A stretch of 57,305 nucleotides of DNA from Chloroflexi bacterium UBA6077 (GCA_002436065.1 DIXP01000016.1:41299-98603); one strand, 5' to 3'; positions 1 to 9,127 are shown, counted from the first letter of the stretch. Numbers and translations are program-made. Notes: generated from the letters alone by a model not told the origin.

Positions 1-92
1 CAACAGGTGGCTCGCCAGGAGGCTCGCCCTCCCGCGGTGTGGACACGCCTGTTAGCCATACCGTGTCAGCTTTATTTGTTAAGGTTCATCAG

Positions 93-154
93 CCTGCGCG
101 TAGCCTGTTGGGATAGAGGCAATTTCCCCAACAGGTACGCGCAGGCTGAAGCCT
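93..154. repeat. Intergenic hairpin repeat downstream of sdhB
   Basis: A left arm at 93-112 pairs with a right arm at 127-145, with one bulged base. It is followed directly by a short palindrome around 141-153 (GCAGGCT/AGCCTGC). This fits a dispersed intergenic palindromic element. It lies downstream of sdhB on the minus strand and could also help end that transcript, although no T-tract is evident. I see no gene in bases 1-179. Confidence 0.5.
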
Positions 155-179
155 GCGGCTACATTGGCACTACCTCTAC

Positions 180-872
180 CTACCGCTCCACTGCCTGCCG
201 CAGCCCTGGAATGATCTGGTGGGCGAAGTCGATCTGTTTGGGGCAGCCCAGCTTACCCTTGGGATCCAGGGGCCGATCCAGGAGTCCGAGGTCGAGAGCC
301 AGCTTGGCCCGCTCGGGGCCCAGAATGTCCCGTGGGTCGAACGCGTAGCGGAAGGCCTTGACCGCGGCCGCGGGGTTCAGCTGCGCGCTCGGGTCACCCT
401 CTTCCGCGCTGCCGTCAGCCTGGCACACGCCGCACAGGATGCACTCCCCGGCCTTCACCACCTTCAGCAGGCCCTCCTGCGACATGTTGCCACCGTAGCT
501 CGGGTCCAGCACCAACCAGGGGACTACCCCGCGCAGAGCCTCCAGGAAACCATCCATGTCCACGACCAGATCCTTAAGCACTCCGAAATGGGGGAGAGGG
601 CCTATCTCGATCTCCCCATCGCGTACCACATCCCTTACGAGGGTCTCACAGGCCAGCTTGGGGACGCCGTTGAGCGTCACCCCGCAGGCCCCGCAGATGC
701 CGCTGCGGCAGGCGCGCCGGAAGGCGAGCGAAGGGTCGTGCTCCGCGGCCAGATCGAGCAGAACGTCAAGCACAGTCTGGCTCTCCCTGACCTCCAGACT
801 GAAGCTCTGAGGGTAGGGCGCAACGTCGCGACTAGCGTCGAACCTGGTTATCGTGACTTTCACTTCCATCAT
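180..872 (-). CDS. sdhB: Succinate dehydrogenase/fumarate reductase iron-sulfur subunit
   Basis: This 230-residue protein carries electrons between the flavoprotein SdhA and a membrane or soluble partner. The [2Fe-2S] ligands are complete: C55, C60, C63 and C75. The second half has C144, C147 and C150 (CILCGVC) and C210 (GCPK), which together would hold one [4Fe-4S] cluster. The Cys-Pro that normally follows the first triplet is replaced by QADGS, and the two cysteines that usually precede the last Cys-Pro are absent. The three ligands of the usual [3Fe-4S] cluster are therefore missing. The ATG start has GGGGAG upstream. The gene lies 43 bases after sdhA in the same operon, and no membrane anchor gene (sdhC/D) is visible in the window. 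The family call is firm; the physiological direction and the electron partner are open. Confidence 0.9.
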   Translation of the reverse strand: MMEVKVTITRFDASRDVAPYPQSFSLEVRESQTVLDVLLDLAAEHDPSLAFRRACRSGICGACGVTLNGVPKLACETLVRDVVRDGEIEIGPLPHFGVLKDLVVDMDGFLEALRGVVPWLVLDPSYGGNMSQEGLLKVVKAGECILCGVCQADGSAEEGDPSAQLNPAAAVKAFRYAFDPRDILGPERAKLALDLGLLDRPLDPKGKLGCPKQIDFAHQIIPGLRQAVER

Positions 873-915
873 TTCAGCACTCCCCGGTCTTGTAGGCGTT
901 TCCCATTGCCTCGCC

Positions 916-2586
916 TCAATAGCTGCGCGCGGCGGGCGGGTATCTGGTTATGGTCACCGGACCGTTTGAGAACTCAGGTCCGTCAGGGGTCCACCTGGCT
1001 AGGGTGTGGGCCAGCCAGTTGGTGTCGTCGCGCGTCGGGTAGTCGGTGCGATAGTGGGCCCCGCGGCTTTCCGTGCGCCGAAGGGCTCCCTTGGCTATCA
1101 CCTCGCACAGCTCCAGCAGGAAGCCCAGTTCCATCTGTTCAGTGAACTCAAAGTTGAAGGCGAGCGGACGGTGCCCTAGCCGGATGCCGGGGTAGCGCTC
1201 TTTGAAGTCCATCAACCCCTCGATGGCCTCCTGCAACTCGCCTGCCTCCCGGAAGACGCCCACCCTGTCGGTCATGATGTCTCGCACCCCCCGACTGAGT
1301 ATGGCCGGGTTGCTGCCTGCTTGGCCCGACGTCAGACTCTCTATCCGCTCCCTAACGCGGCTGAGCGGGGATTCGTCGGCACTTGGGTAATCGACATCAG
1401 CCGCCCTTTCCGCTGCTCGTTGGCCGGCCCTCTTTCCGAATACCACGGTCTCCAGGAGCGAGTTGCCGCCAAGCCGATTGGCCCCCTGGACACTGACGTT
1501 GGAGCACTCTCCCGCAACCAGCAAGTTCTGGATGTTCGTCTCTCCCCAAACGTCGCAGCGTATGCCGCCCATGCTGTAGTGCTGGCCCGGTTCGACCGGT
1601 ATCGGCTCCTCGATCGCATCGACTCCGTTGTAGCGGAGAGCTAGTTCGTGCACCTGTGGCAGCCGCTCCTGGATGACCTTGGGGCCGAGATGCCTTAGAT
1701 CCAGCAAGACATACTCGTTCTCGAAGCCCCGGCCCTGCTTGATCTCGGTCATGATGCAGCGGGAGACCATGTCGCGAGGTGCTAGCTCCATGGACTGAGG
1801 GGCGTAGCGGGCCATGAACCGCTCCCCCTCGTTGTTGATCAGGTAGCCACCCTCTCCTCGTGCAGCCTCCGAGATGAGGATGTTGGTCCCGTGTAGGGTC
1901 GTGGGGTGGAATTGAACGAACTCCATGTCCGAGAGGATGGCGCCGTTGCGGTAGGCCACGGCCATGCCGTCCCCAGTGCTAATGGTGCCGTTGGTCGTCT
2001 TTCGGAAGGAGCGTCCGTAGCCTCCCGTCGCCAGGATCACCACCTTGGACCGAATCTGCTCCAGCCTGCCCGTCTGGAAATCCAGAGCCACCAGCCCGCG
2101 GCAGCTCCCATCCTCCACGATCAGGTCCAGGAGATACCACTCGTTGTGGAAGCGGATGTTTCGACGGAGCGCCTGCTCGAACAGGGTGTGCAGCATGGCA
2201 TGGCCCGTCAGGTCGGCCGCGAAGCAGGCGCGGGGGAAACCGGCGCCGCCCAGGGACCGCTGGGCGATCTTTCCATCAGGACGGCGGTCGAAGAGGATGC
2301 CCCACCGCTCGAACTCGTGGATCGCCGCCGGGGCCTCGGAGACCAGCACCTCGATGGCGTCCTGGTCACCCAGATAGTCGGTGCCCTTCACGGTGTCGAA
2401 GACGTGGTTTTCGACGCTGTCCTCCTCACCTATGGGGGCGTTTATGCCTCCCTGGGCCCCGCCGCTGTGGGATCGAGTAGGGTATACCTTCGTGATGACC
2501 GCCACTCGGGCTTTCGGACCGGCCTCCAGCGCCGCACGCAGGCCGGCCAATCCGGCGCCAACGACCACGATGTCATAGGTCAGCAT
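916..2586 (-). CDS. sdhA: Succinate dehydrogenase/fumarate reductase flavoprotein subunit
   Basis: This 556-residue protein interconverts succinate and fumarate at a covalently bound FAD. The N-terminus has the dinucleotide-binding motif GAGLAGLRAA. The FAD-attachment region is RSHSGGAQGGI, whose His is the usual linkage site. The substrate motif FHPTTL and the GEGGYLIN stretch follow at mid-protein, and the C-terminal capping domain is present (RGAHYRTDYP). Length is usual for the family. The ATG has AAGGAG eight bases upstream. It starts 10 bases after the MmgE/PrpD gene and precedes sdhB, so the three genes are probably co-transcribed. The sequence alone does not separate succinate dehydrogenase from fumarate reductase. 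Confidence 0.95.
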   Translation of the reverse strand: MLTYDIVVVGAGLAGLRAALEAGPKARVAVITKVYPTRSHSGGAQGGINAPIGEEDSVENHVFDTVKGTDYLGDQDAIEVLVSEAPAAIHEFERWGILFDRRPDGKIAQRSLGGAGFPRACFAADLTGHAMLHTLFEQALRRNIRFHNEWYLLDLIVEDGSCRGLVALDFQTGRLEQIRSKVVILATGGYGRSFRKTTNGTISTGDGMAVAYRNGAILSDMEFVQFHPTTLHGTNILISEAARGEGGYLINNEGERFMARYAPQSMELAPRDMVSRCIMTEIKQGRGFENEYVLLDLRHLGPKVIQERLPQVHELALRYNGVDAIEEPIPVEPGQHYSMGGIRCDVWGETNIQNLLVAGECSNVSVQGANRLGGNSLLETVVFGKRAGQRAAERAADVDYPSADESPLSRVRERIESLTSGQAGSNPAILSRGVRDIMTDRVGVFREAGELQEAIEGLMDFKERYPGIRLGHRPLAFNFEFTEQMELGFLLELCEVIAKGALRRTESRGAHYRTDYPTRDDTNWLAHTLARWTPDGPEFSNGPVTITRYPPAARSY

Positions 2587-2596
2587 GACTTACTCC

Positions 2597-4012
2597 TTAT
2601 TCTCGGCTCTGAGCCCCTGGCAGCAAGCCTTGCACCCCATCGGCGGTGCGCAGGTAGGCTACCGCCTGGATCAACGTCTCGGCCCTCGAAGCGTATTGGG
2701 TTCCGGCCAGCATGGAGCGGAACTTGTCGCGCAACTCCTCCAGGCTGAGCGGGTTCTCCGGGTCGCCCTTGGGCGCCGCCGTGGAGCCCACCACCTGCTC
2801 TCCGGCGGTGGTGGTGATTGTGATGCGACAGGCCCACTCCCCCGGGTAGCGTGCCTGGATCTCGGGGTCTACCCGCAGAGTGGTCCTCCGCATCAGGTTC
2901 TGGATCGCACGGTCATTAATGGACTCGGGACCGAAGTCGGCTAGTGTCAACCGGCCCAGGGTAAGGGCGGCACCGACGCAGTACTGCGTGGAGAACTTGG
3001 CTGCGAACTCGTGAGTTGGGTTCGGGTTGTCGGTGAGGTCCATCGTTGCCTGGTAGGTCTCGATCTCGACCCGTGCTACCTGCTCTGGTGTGATCCCCGT
3101 CCGGTCTCGCAGGGCCAGCGCGACGTCGACGGGGGCGTGGGTGTGCCGGCAGGAAGGGAAGGGCTTGATGACACATTCCGAGATCTTGTACCGCTCCATG
3201 CCGGGCTCCAGCCCGTCGGTTACCGCCGAGGGCTTTGGGTCGCTGGAGGTGGCGGCGTACAGCCCGCGCTTCCCTTCCAGTATCAACCGCGTTCCAGTGA
3301 AGTCGCGGGCAGCCAGCTCCGCAGCCAGCACACCCGAGGAGGCCGCATGCCCCGCATGTAGGTGCTTGGCCATGGCTCCATCCTCGTTGAACTGCCAGAG
3401 CCCCGAAGAGAGGGAGCCAGCGTTGCCCAGTGCCCACGCCATCTGCCGACTGGAGAGGCCGACCAGCCATCCGGCCGCGGCCGCCGCGCCGAAGGTCCCG
3501 CAGGTGGAGGTGTTGTGCCAGAAGTAGTAGTGGCTGTTGCCCACCGACTCCCCGATGCGGATCACTACTTCGTAGCCCAGGATCACGGAAGCGAGGAAGT
3601 CCTTGCCACTCGCGCCGACTCTCTCGGCCACCGCCAGGGCTGCTGGGATGACCGCCACGGCAGGATGGAGCGCCGCCCCCCGGTGGACGTCGTCCGTCTC
3701 AGTGATGTGCGAGAGGGCGCCGTTGGCGAAGGCCGCGGCTTGAGTGCTGGTCCGGTCCGCCAGCCCGATCACGCTGGAGTGGATGCCCTTCTGTTCGGCC
3801 GCATGGGACAGGAGGATGCTGCCCTGATGAGTAACGGTGCCGGCGATGGCGGAGCCCAACCAGTCCAGCAGAAAGTACTGGGCCTGATCGAGAGCCCTGC
3901 CGGGGATATGCTGGCTCTTGGTGGCTGCCAGGAAAGCGGCCAACTGCTCGGTGAGGGAGGGGTGGACTGGCGAGGGATCCGCGGGTGAGAAGTGGCCATT
4001 CTGGATCGACAT
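2597..4012 (-). CDS. MmgE/PrpD family protein
   Basis: This 471-residue protein belongs to the MmgE/PrpD fold, whose characterised members include 2-methylcitrate dehydratase and cis-aconitate decarboxylase. Typical features are DWLGSAIAG near residue 35, a TDDVHRGAALHP segment, an LGYEVVIRIG segment and a conserved SCRHTHAPVD stretch. I chose ATG 4012, not the longer in-frame start at 4081, because GGAGGT lies just upstream and the family usually begins close to this point. It is the first gene of the operon with sdhA and sdhB, so the substrate may be a small di- or tricarboxylate. No prpB or prpC is nearby, so the exact reaction cannot be assigned. Confidence 0.85.
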   Translation of the reverse strand: MSIQNGHFSPADPSPVHPSLTEQLAAFLAATKSQHIPGRALDQAQYFLLDWLGSAIAGTVTHQGSILLSHAAEQKGIHSSVIGLADRTSTQAAAFANGALSHITETDDVHRGAALHPAVAVIPAALAVAERVGASGKDFLASVILGYEVVIRIGESVGNSHYYFWHNTSTCGTFGAAAAAGWLVGLSSRQMAWALGNAGSLSSGLWQFNEDGAMAKHLHAGHAASSGVLAAELAARDFTGTRLILEGKRGLYAATSSDPKPSAVTDGLEPGMERYKISECVIKPFPSCRHTHAPVDVALALRDRTGITPEQVARVEIETYQATMDLTDNPNPTHEFAAKFSTQYCVGAALTLGRLTLADFGPESINDRAIQNLMRRTTLRVDPEIQARYPGEWACRITITTTAGEQVVGSTAAPKGDPENPLSLEELRDKFRSMLAGTQYASRAETLIQAVAYLRTADGVQGLLPGAQSRE

Positions 4013-4080
4013 AGGACACCTCCATTTCGGACTTGCCGTCTGTGAGCCCATTGTACAACGTTGAGAGAGGTGAGAATGCA

Positions 4081-4109
4081 TAGGGGCCGAGGTTTTTCCT
4101 CGGCCCCTA
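4081..4109 (-). terminator. Hairpin downstream of the FBP aldolase/phosphatase gene
   Basis: A perfect 12-bp stem (4081-4092 with 4098-4109) closes a 5-base loop. It lies 25 bases past the stop of the minus-strand FBP gene and before the MmgE/PrpD start. No long T-run follows on the minus strand, so it may be a weak terminator or an mRNA-stabilising end. Confidence 0.55.
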
Positions 4110-4134
4110 ATGGACTATCAGGTTGGGAACGGTC

Positions 4135-5235
4135 TTACGCGAGGCTGACGAACCTCTCCTTCAACCGCTTCATCACGTCGGGCATGGTGGTGTACTCCAT
4201 CTCGTCCAGATGGAGGCGCTGCGGCTCGAAGGGGCCGAGGGTCCGCAGGTAGTTAGCGAGCTGATTGGCTTTGCGGCGAGCCTCATCATAGGCTACGTCC
4301 GCGAAGAAGTCCTGCGGGCCGACCAGTTTGCCCCCCGACAGCTGGAAACCGAGCCCCACGACCCTTGGCGGCCCATCGAAACGGGTGGGGGCGCTGTTGT
4401 TCAACCCCACCGGCATCAGCGGACCGCAGTGCGAGCCGCGCATCCAACCGGAGACCAGGTGCGGGCTGGCGAAGGGCTCCAGCACCTCGCCCACCGCAGG
4501 CATCCCGCTCTGGCAGCGCACGATCAGCACCGGGTCGTCCTTGCCGATGTAGCGCCCGGCCATCAGGTTCAGCCGCTGCGTGGAGGAGGTCGCCGCGACG
4601 TCGTTGAGGGTCTTGGAGTAGACGTTCTTGATGCAGAAGCGCCCCGGCGCTCCGATGAACACCAGCATGTCGTACATCTCCTCCGGGCAGGAGAAGGTGA
4701 CCACCTTGTTCTCGATCAGGTCCATCACCTCGAACCGGAAGCCCGCGTGCATCTTCGGGTCGATCACCAGTCCCGGGGTGTTGAAGGGGTCGCAGAACAT
4801 CTTGAACTGAGGGAAGTTCCAGGCTCCGGGCTCGGTTTTGTCGGCCATGAACACAATGATTGGCTCGCTTCCCCGCTCCACGAACTCCATCTCCGCGCAC
4901 CCAGGGCCCAGCCCTTTGATGTTGCCGGAGAAGGCATCGGATAGCAGATCTTGCCCTGCCCCATACAGTTTCAACTCCTTGGCGACGCCCGTGCAGGATA
5001 CAAAGGTGTCCCACGCCAGTTGGTGGATCTCTTTGTTGTCCACCCCCCGTTCGTGGGTCATGATGAGGTTGATGTCATCGCCCACGTGGGTGACGTGATG
5101 GTCGATCAGCAGGTGGCGTTTGTCCACCCGGGATAGGCTTTCCTCCGCACGCTCCAACAGCTTCGGGTGAACCGACGAGTGGCCGACGAATCCCCCGACA
5201 TCCGCCTTGATTACCGTGAAGGTGACCTTCTCCAT
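4135..5235 (-). CDS. fbp: Fructose-1,6-bisphosphate aldolase/phosphatase (bifunctional, type V)
   Basis: This 366-residue enzyme joins dihydroxyacetone phosphate and glyceraldehyde 3-phosphate and then dephosphorylates the product to fructose 6-phosphate. It commits carbon irreversibly to gluconeogenesis. The N-terminus KADVGGFVGHSSVHP is the family's metal-binding start. DHHVTHVGDDINL, KTEPGAWN and the GRYIGKDDPVLIVRCQSG region follow as expected, and length is typical. ATG 5235 has an AAAGGA element upstream; the longer in-frame extension to 5304 looks untranslated. The family is common in archaea and in deep-branching autotrophic bacteria. Here it fits with the CODH/ACS cluster at the other end of the window. 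It appears to be a single-gene transcript, closed by the hairpin at 4081-4109. Confidence 0.95.
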   Translation of the reverse strand: MEKVTFTVIKADVGGFVGHSSVHPKLLERAEESLSRVDKRHLLIDHHVTHVGDDINLIMTHERGVDNKEIHQLAWDTFVSCTGVAKELKLYGAGQDLLSDAFSGNIKGLGPGCAEMEFVERGSEPIIVFMADKTEPGAWNFPQFKMFCDPFNTPGLVIDPKMHAGFRFEVMDLIENKVVTFSCPEEMYDMLVFIGAPGRFCIKNVYSKTLNDVAATSSTQRLNLMAGRYIGKDDPVLIVRCQSGMPAVGEVLEPFASPHLVSGWMRGSHCGPLMPVGLNNSAPTRFDGPPRVVGLGFQLSGGKLVGPQDFFADVAYDEARRKANQLANYLRTLGPFEPQRLHLDEMEYTTMPDVMKRLKERFVSLA

Positions 5236-5809
5236 CGACGATCCTTTCTGCCTGCGTCTCGCCCAGCCGCACGGACCAACCCGGCCTGCACGCCCTCCAG
5301 TCACGGAGGCCGGACGTCGTGGGCGAGTTGGGGGTCGCGAATCTCAGCTTTGGGCGAAGCCCCCGCCTACCCTCAACTTGCTCTGCTCCACCCGTCGGCA
5401 AGTTCAGGCTGTCGGGTGGTCTGGATCGCGGAGCACTTGGTAGTCTGCGGGCTTTCAGGCCAGCGGTGATCCACCGGCGAGACGGGACGTAGCGACAAGT
5501 GATGTTTGCGAGATCCCTCGCTGACGTCAGTTTAACATGCAAGAAGCATACCGGTTGCCTTCTGATACATGCCCGATCGTGATGGTTTGCCAAACCGTGG
5601 GGATATCGAATCATCAGGAGGCCATTATGGTTCCTTAATAGCCAATTCAGGCTATTGCCGCTGAACTGCTCTTGGTCTACCGTCTCGGCCGATGGCGCCA
5701 ACCTGATTATCGAAGCCGGGTGCGTGCCGCCGTTCTTCCTAACCACCCATCTTCTTCAGCGGCCTGCGGCCTCGTATGGCCGATCTATACCGTTCAGCAG
5801 GTGACTGCA
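5236..5809. other. Non-coding gap between divergent genes
   Basis: This 574-base stretch separates the minus-strand FBP gene from the plus-strand CAP-domain gene, so both promoters should lie inside it. I see a 7-bp inverted repeat CCACCCG/CGGGTGG (5388-5394 and 5413-5419) and no convincing gene. In-frame extensions of both neighbours reach in but lack ribosome-binding support. I could not assign promoter boxes with confidence. Confidence 0.4.
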
Positions 5810-6610
5810 ATGACGTTATCGTTGCGCGCGGTCATCATGTGGATAGTAGTGCTGGTGCTCACCTGCGGGATTCCTGTGGGGCTTGCCTTCGCTGCTCCCG
5901 ATGACGCAACCATGGCGTGGCGCGTGGTCGAGCTGGTCAACCAGGAGCGTGCAAAGGCTGGACTGCTCCCCCTCAAGTGGAACGATACCCTTGCTGCTGC
6001 TGCCTCAGTCTATGCCCAGGATATGGCTGTCAGGGGCTTCTTCGCCCACAATTCCCCGGAGGGCACTACCCCCGTGCAAAGGGCGCGACAGGCCGGCTAC
6101 GAACCCTACGGATGGGGGGAGTTGTACGTGGGCGAGAACCTCGCCCGGGGTTTCTCCAACCCAGAGGGCGCCATGCAGGGGTGGATGGCCAGCGAGGGGC
6201 ACAGAAACAACGTCCTGCGCCCTGAGTACAGGGAGCTCGGCGTCGGCGTGTTCACAGCTCCCAGTGGCATCAAGCTGTTTGTCCAGGAGTTCGGAAGCCG
6301 CCCCAAGGTGCTGCCGCTCTTCATCAACGGCGATGCCTCCACCACTGTTAGCAGCGAGGTCAATCTCTCCCTGTGCACTGAGATGGTTTCTAGCTGGGGG
6401 AGTGTGGGGGAGATCACGGGGATGATGGTGAGCAACAGCCCGGACTTCGCCGGAGCGGCTTGGGAGCCCTACCGTTCCTCCAAGACTTGGACGCTTCCCT
6501 CAACAGCTGGCACGAGGAATGTCTACGTGCGGTTGCGGGACCGAAGCGGGATCGTCCTGGAGGCGAGCGACGAGATCCTACTCCTCGGTGTTCAGGGCGG
6601 TGAGCGGTAG
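5810..6610 (+). CDS. Secreted CAP-domain (SCP/PR-1-like) protein
   Basis: This 266-residue protein has a hydrophobic N-terminal export segment (roughly residues 8-28, ending near AFA) followed by a CAP domain. Family hallmarks are the helix VELVNQERAKAGLLPLKW, the FFAHNSPEG motif with a likely metal-binding His, the GENLARGF loop and the ASEGHRNNVL motif. A C-terminal region of about 100 residues (NLSLCTEMVSSWGSV onward) looks like a beta-sandwich, possibly an Ig-like domain, that I do not recognise. ATG 5810 is chosen because the signal peptide begins there. The last 33 bases overlap the 3' end of the convergent histidine kinase gene. Bacterial members of this family have no single established function. 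Confidence 0.85.
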   Translation: MTLSLRAVIMWIVVLVLTCGIPVGLAFAAPDDATMAWRVVELVNQERAKAGLLPLKWNDTLAAAASVYAQDMAVRGFFAHNSPEGTTPVQRARQAGYEPYGWGELYVGENLARGFSNPEGAMQGWMASEGHRNNVLRPEYRELGVGVFTAPSGIKLFVQEFGSRPKVLPLFINGDASTTVSSEVNLSLCTEMVSSWGSVGEITGMMVSNSPDFAGAAWEPYRSSKTWTLPSTAGTRNVYVRLRDRSGIVLEASDEILLLGVQGGER

Positions 6611-8320
6611 GGTGAAGAAGAAGGTCGAGCCCTGGCCCTCGACCGATTCGGCCCATATCCTTCCCCTGTGGCGCTCCACTGTCTCCCGTGCGATGTACAG
6701 CCCCAGCCCCAGCCCAACGTGCCCTCGATGAAACCTGCCCCTTCCCTGATAGAACCGGGCGAAGATGCGAGTGATATCCTGCTGGGGGATGCCAATTCCC
6801 TGGTCGCAGACCGAAACCAGGGCTTGACAGCCATCTGCTTCTTGGCCAGCCATCGTCTTCACAGAGACCTTGACCTGGCTTCCCGCCGGGGAGTACTTGA
6901 CTGCGTTATCCAAGAGGTTGGAGAGCACCTCTTCGATCCTACGCTTGTCGGCCTGTATCAGGAGGCTTGCCTCGGACTCGAATACCACTGTGTGATCCTG
7001 GGCCGTGAGCTGCATGTTCTCCGCCACCCTGCGAGCCGACTCCACCAGGTCGAAGTCGCTGATCTCCAGTGAGAACTGCCCTGTCTCGATCTTCTGGAGG
7101 TCCAGCGACTGCTCGATCATGGCCAGCATCCTGTCGGACTGCTCCAGCATCCGCTCCAGCACCTCCTGGTCGGAGACGCGCTGGGGATCCAGCTCCGCCT
7201 TGCGCTGCAGTAGCTCTGTGTAGGCTTTCAGGACGGCCACGGGGGTCTTCAGCTCGTGGGAGACTATGCCCAGGAATTCCTGGCGCGCTTGCTGCCGTGC
7301 CTGTTGGCGGCTGACCTCGAGCTGCCGGCGAGCCAGGTCCGTGCGCTCGACAGAGAGCCCCACCTGTGTGGCTATCAGGGAGAGAAAGGCGAGATCCTCG
7401 GACCCGAACCGGCCGGCGTGTGTGGAGGCCACCCGCAGGATCCCTCGTCGCTCCCCTTCCACCATGATTGGGACGGCGATCAGGCTGCGGGTGGGGGTGC
7501 CACGGAACTCCTTCAAAAGGTGGGGATCCAGGGTAACGTCGTCACAGATCAGCGGCTGCCCGGTGGAGAGGACCTCTTTCACCCATCTGGATGAGAGCAG
7601 TTTTGCGCTCCCTTGCTCGTCGCACTGCTGCCCTGAGGCGTCTCCCCTAGGGCGACCCACACAGATCACGTGTGCCCCGCCCTGGTCCAGCAGGACCAGT
7701 TCAGTGTCGTCCACACCGAGTGAGGAGTTGATGGTGTCGGCCACCGTCTGCATGAAGGGCCACAGCTCCAGGTCGTTAATTCCGGCCAACTCCAGCAGCA
7801 TCTCGGACTGGTGTGCACGGCGTCTCTCCTGGCTGAGCAGTCGATCGTTCTCTATCGCCACGGCGGCGATACCCGCAAGGATCTCCAAACCGATGAGGCG
7901 GCTTCCCGCTGGCGGAGTCAGGTCGATGCCGGCCGTCGCCAGAACCCCCACCACATCGTCGCGGAGCCTCATCGGAACCACCGCTAAGGCCCGCACTCGG
8001 CCCTCCCTACCCGGTATGTCGCGGAATCGGCGTTCCTGGGAGGCATTGGAGATGGCCACCGGCTCGCCATGGTCTGCCACCCAACCCTCGATGCCCTCGC
8101 CCGCCCTGAAGGGACTGCGCCCCAGTAGGCTCTCCGGAAGCCCATCGGCTGCCCGCAGCACCAGTCGTCCTCCCTCTCTCAGCAACAGGTATGCCTCATC
8201 GGAGGACATCATCTGGCGAGCAGCATGAGTGACGACGCGCAGGAACTCCCGCGTGTCGCTAACGCCCGAAAGGACGCCCACTACCTGCTGAATTGCCTCG
8301 CCTATGCTGAGCCGGCTCAT
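6578..8320 (-). CDS. GAF-domain sensor histidine kinase
   Basis: This 580-residue kinase has no obvious membrane segment. Two GAF-type sensory domains occupy roughly residues 15-165 and 175-330, and a HisKA dimerisation helix with the phospho-accepting H355 (SHELKTP) follows. The HATPase domain has LLDNAVKYSP (N box), DQGIGIP (G1) and GLGLGLYIAR (G2). It therefore looks like a cytoplasmic sensor, perhaps of a small ligand or redox state, but the GAF ligand cannot be told from sequence. It starts 7 bases after the response regulator gene, and the two form an operon. The C-terminal RIWAESVEGQGSTF stretch closely resembles the kinase fragment at 46224-46487. Confidence 0.95.
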   Translation of the reverse strand: MSRLSIGEAIQQVVGVLSGVSDTREFLRVVTHAARQMMSSDEAYLLLREGGRLVLRAADGLPESLLGRSPFRAGEGIEGWVADHGEPVAISNASQERRFRDIPGREGRVRALAVVPMRLRDDVVGVLATAGIDLTPPAGSRLIGLEILAGIAAVAIENDRLLSQERRRAHQSEMLLELAGINDLELWPFMQTVADTINSSLGVDDTELVLLDQGGAHVICVGRPRGDASGQQCDEQGSAKLLSSRWVKEVLSTGQPLICDDVTLDPHLLKEFRGTPTRSLIAVPIMVEGERRGILRVASTHAGRFGSEDLAFLSLIATQVGLSVERTDLARRQLEVSRQQARQQARQEFLGIVSHELKTPVAVLKAYTELLQRKAELDPQRVSDQEVLERMLEQSDRMLAMIEQSLDLQKIETGQFSLEISDFDLVESARRVAENMQLTAQDHTVVFESEASLLIQADKRRIEEVLSNLLDNAVKYSPAGSQVKVSVKTMAGQEADGCQALVSVCDQGIGIPQQDITRIFARFYQGRGRFHRGHVGLGLGLYIARETVERHRGRIWAESVEGQGSTFFFTLPLTALNTEE

Positions 8321-8327
8321 GGGTGGA

Positions 8328-9035
8328 TTATGCTCGTTTCTGCCTGAAGTCCACGAAGCGGTAGCCCAGTCCGCGCTCGGTCAGAACATACTTGGGGTGG
8401 GCCGGATCCGGCTCTATCTTCTGCCGCAGGTAGTTGACGTAAAGCCGGACATAGTGCTGCTCCAGGCGGTACTCGTAGCCCCACACCTTCGCCAGAAGGG
8501 TCTCGTAGGTGAGCACCCTGCCCGGGTTGCTGACGAGATGGTAGAGCAGCCGGTGTTCCGTGCGGGTCAGGGAGACGAGGTTTCCTCGCACGGACACCTC
8601 ATTTCGCTCGAAGTCGATGCTGAGCTCCTCGTCTATCTTCACCTGGGTCTTCGGCACCATGGGGGGCATCTCCGCTCGCCGAAGGACGGCCTGGATGCGG
8701 CTGAGCAGCTCCCGCTGGCTGAAGGGCTTGGTCACGTAGTCGTCCGCGCCCATCCGCAGCCCGCGCACCTTGTCCGCTTCCTCGCCGCGCACGGTCAACA
8801 TGATCACCGGGACGTGGTGGGCCTCACGGATTCGCTTCAAGGTCTCGAAGCCGTCCATCTCGGGCATCATGACGTCCAGCACCACCAGGTCCGGCAGCTT
8901 CTCTCGCACCTTCTCCAGCGCCTCGTACCCATTGGAGGCGGCGAAGACCAGATAACCTTCCATCTCGAGGTACAGCCTCACGGCGTGGACCAGGTCCGGT
9001 TCGTCGTCCACCACCAGTATGCGCCTCTGCTCCAT
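8328..9035 (-). CDS. OmpR/PhoB-family response regulator
   Basis: This 235-residue transcription factor has an N-terminal receiver domain (ILVVDDEPD; phosphorylation site D54 in VVLDVMMPEMDG; T/K signature in VIMLTVRG and DDYVTKPF). A C-terminal winged-helix DNA-binding domain follows (LTRTEHRLLYHLVSNPGR, HYVRLYVNYLRQKIE). ATG 9035 has GAGGAAG upstream and is preferred over the in-frame ATG at 9080. It is the first gene of a two-gene operon with the histidine kinase and is very likely its partner. Target genes are unknown. The KdpE/PhoB-like C-terminus is not diagnostic. Confidence 0.95.
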   Translation of the reverse strand: MEQRRILVVDDEPDLVHAVRLYLEMEGYLVFAASNGYEALEKVREKLPDLVVLDVMMPEMDGFETLKRIREAHHVPVIMLTVRGEEADKVRGLRMGADDYVTKPFSQRELLSRIQAVLRRAEMPPMVPKTQVKIDEELSIDFERNEVSVRGNLVSLTRTEHRLLYHLVSNPGRVLTYETLLAKVWGYEYRLEQHYVRLYVNYLRQKIEPDPAHPKYVLTERGLGYRFVDFRQKRA

Positions 9036-9127
9036 CGGTAGCTTCCTCGTCGAAACGGAATTACCGGCGGCAAATGTCACGGCGCCGCCACTAAGAGTTT
9101 AACGCATTACTGTAAGAACGGCTCCTA

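Noticed and set aside
219..1145. A 308-codon plus-strand frame opposite sdhB and the end of sdhA
   Set aside because: It is the complement of conserved SdhA and SdhB sequence and has no ribosome-binding support.
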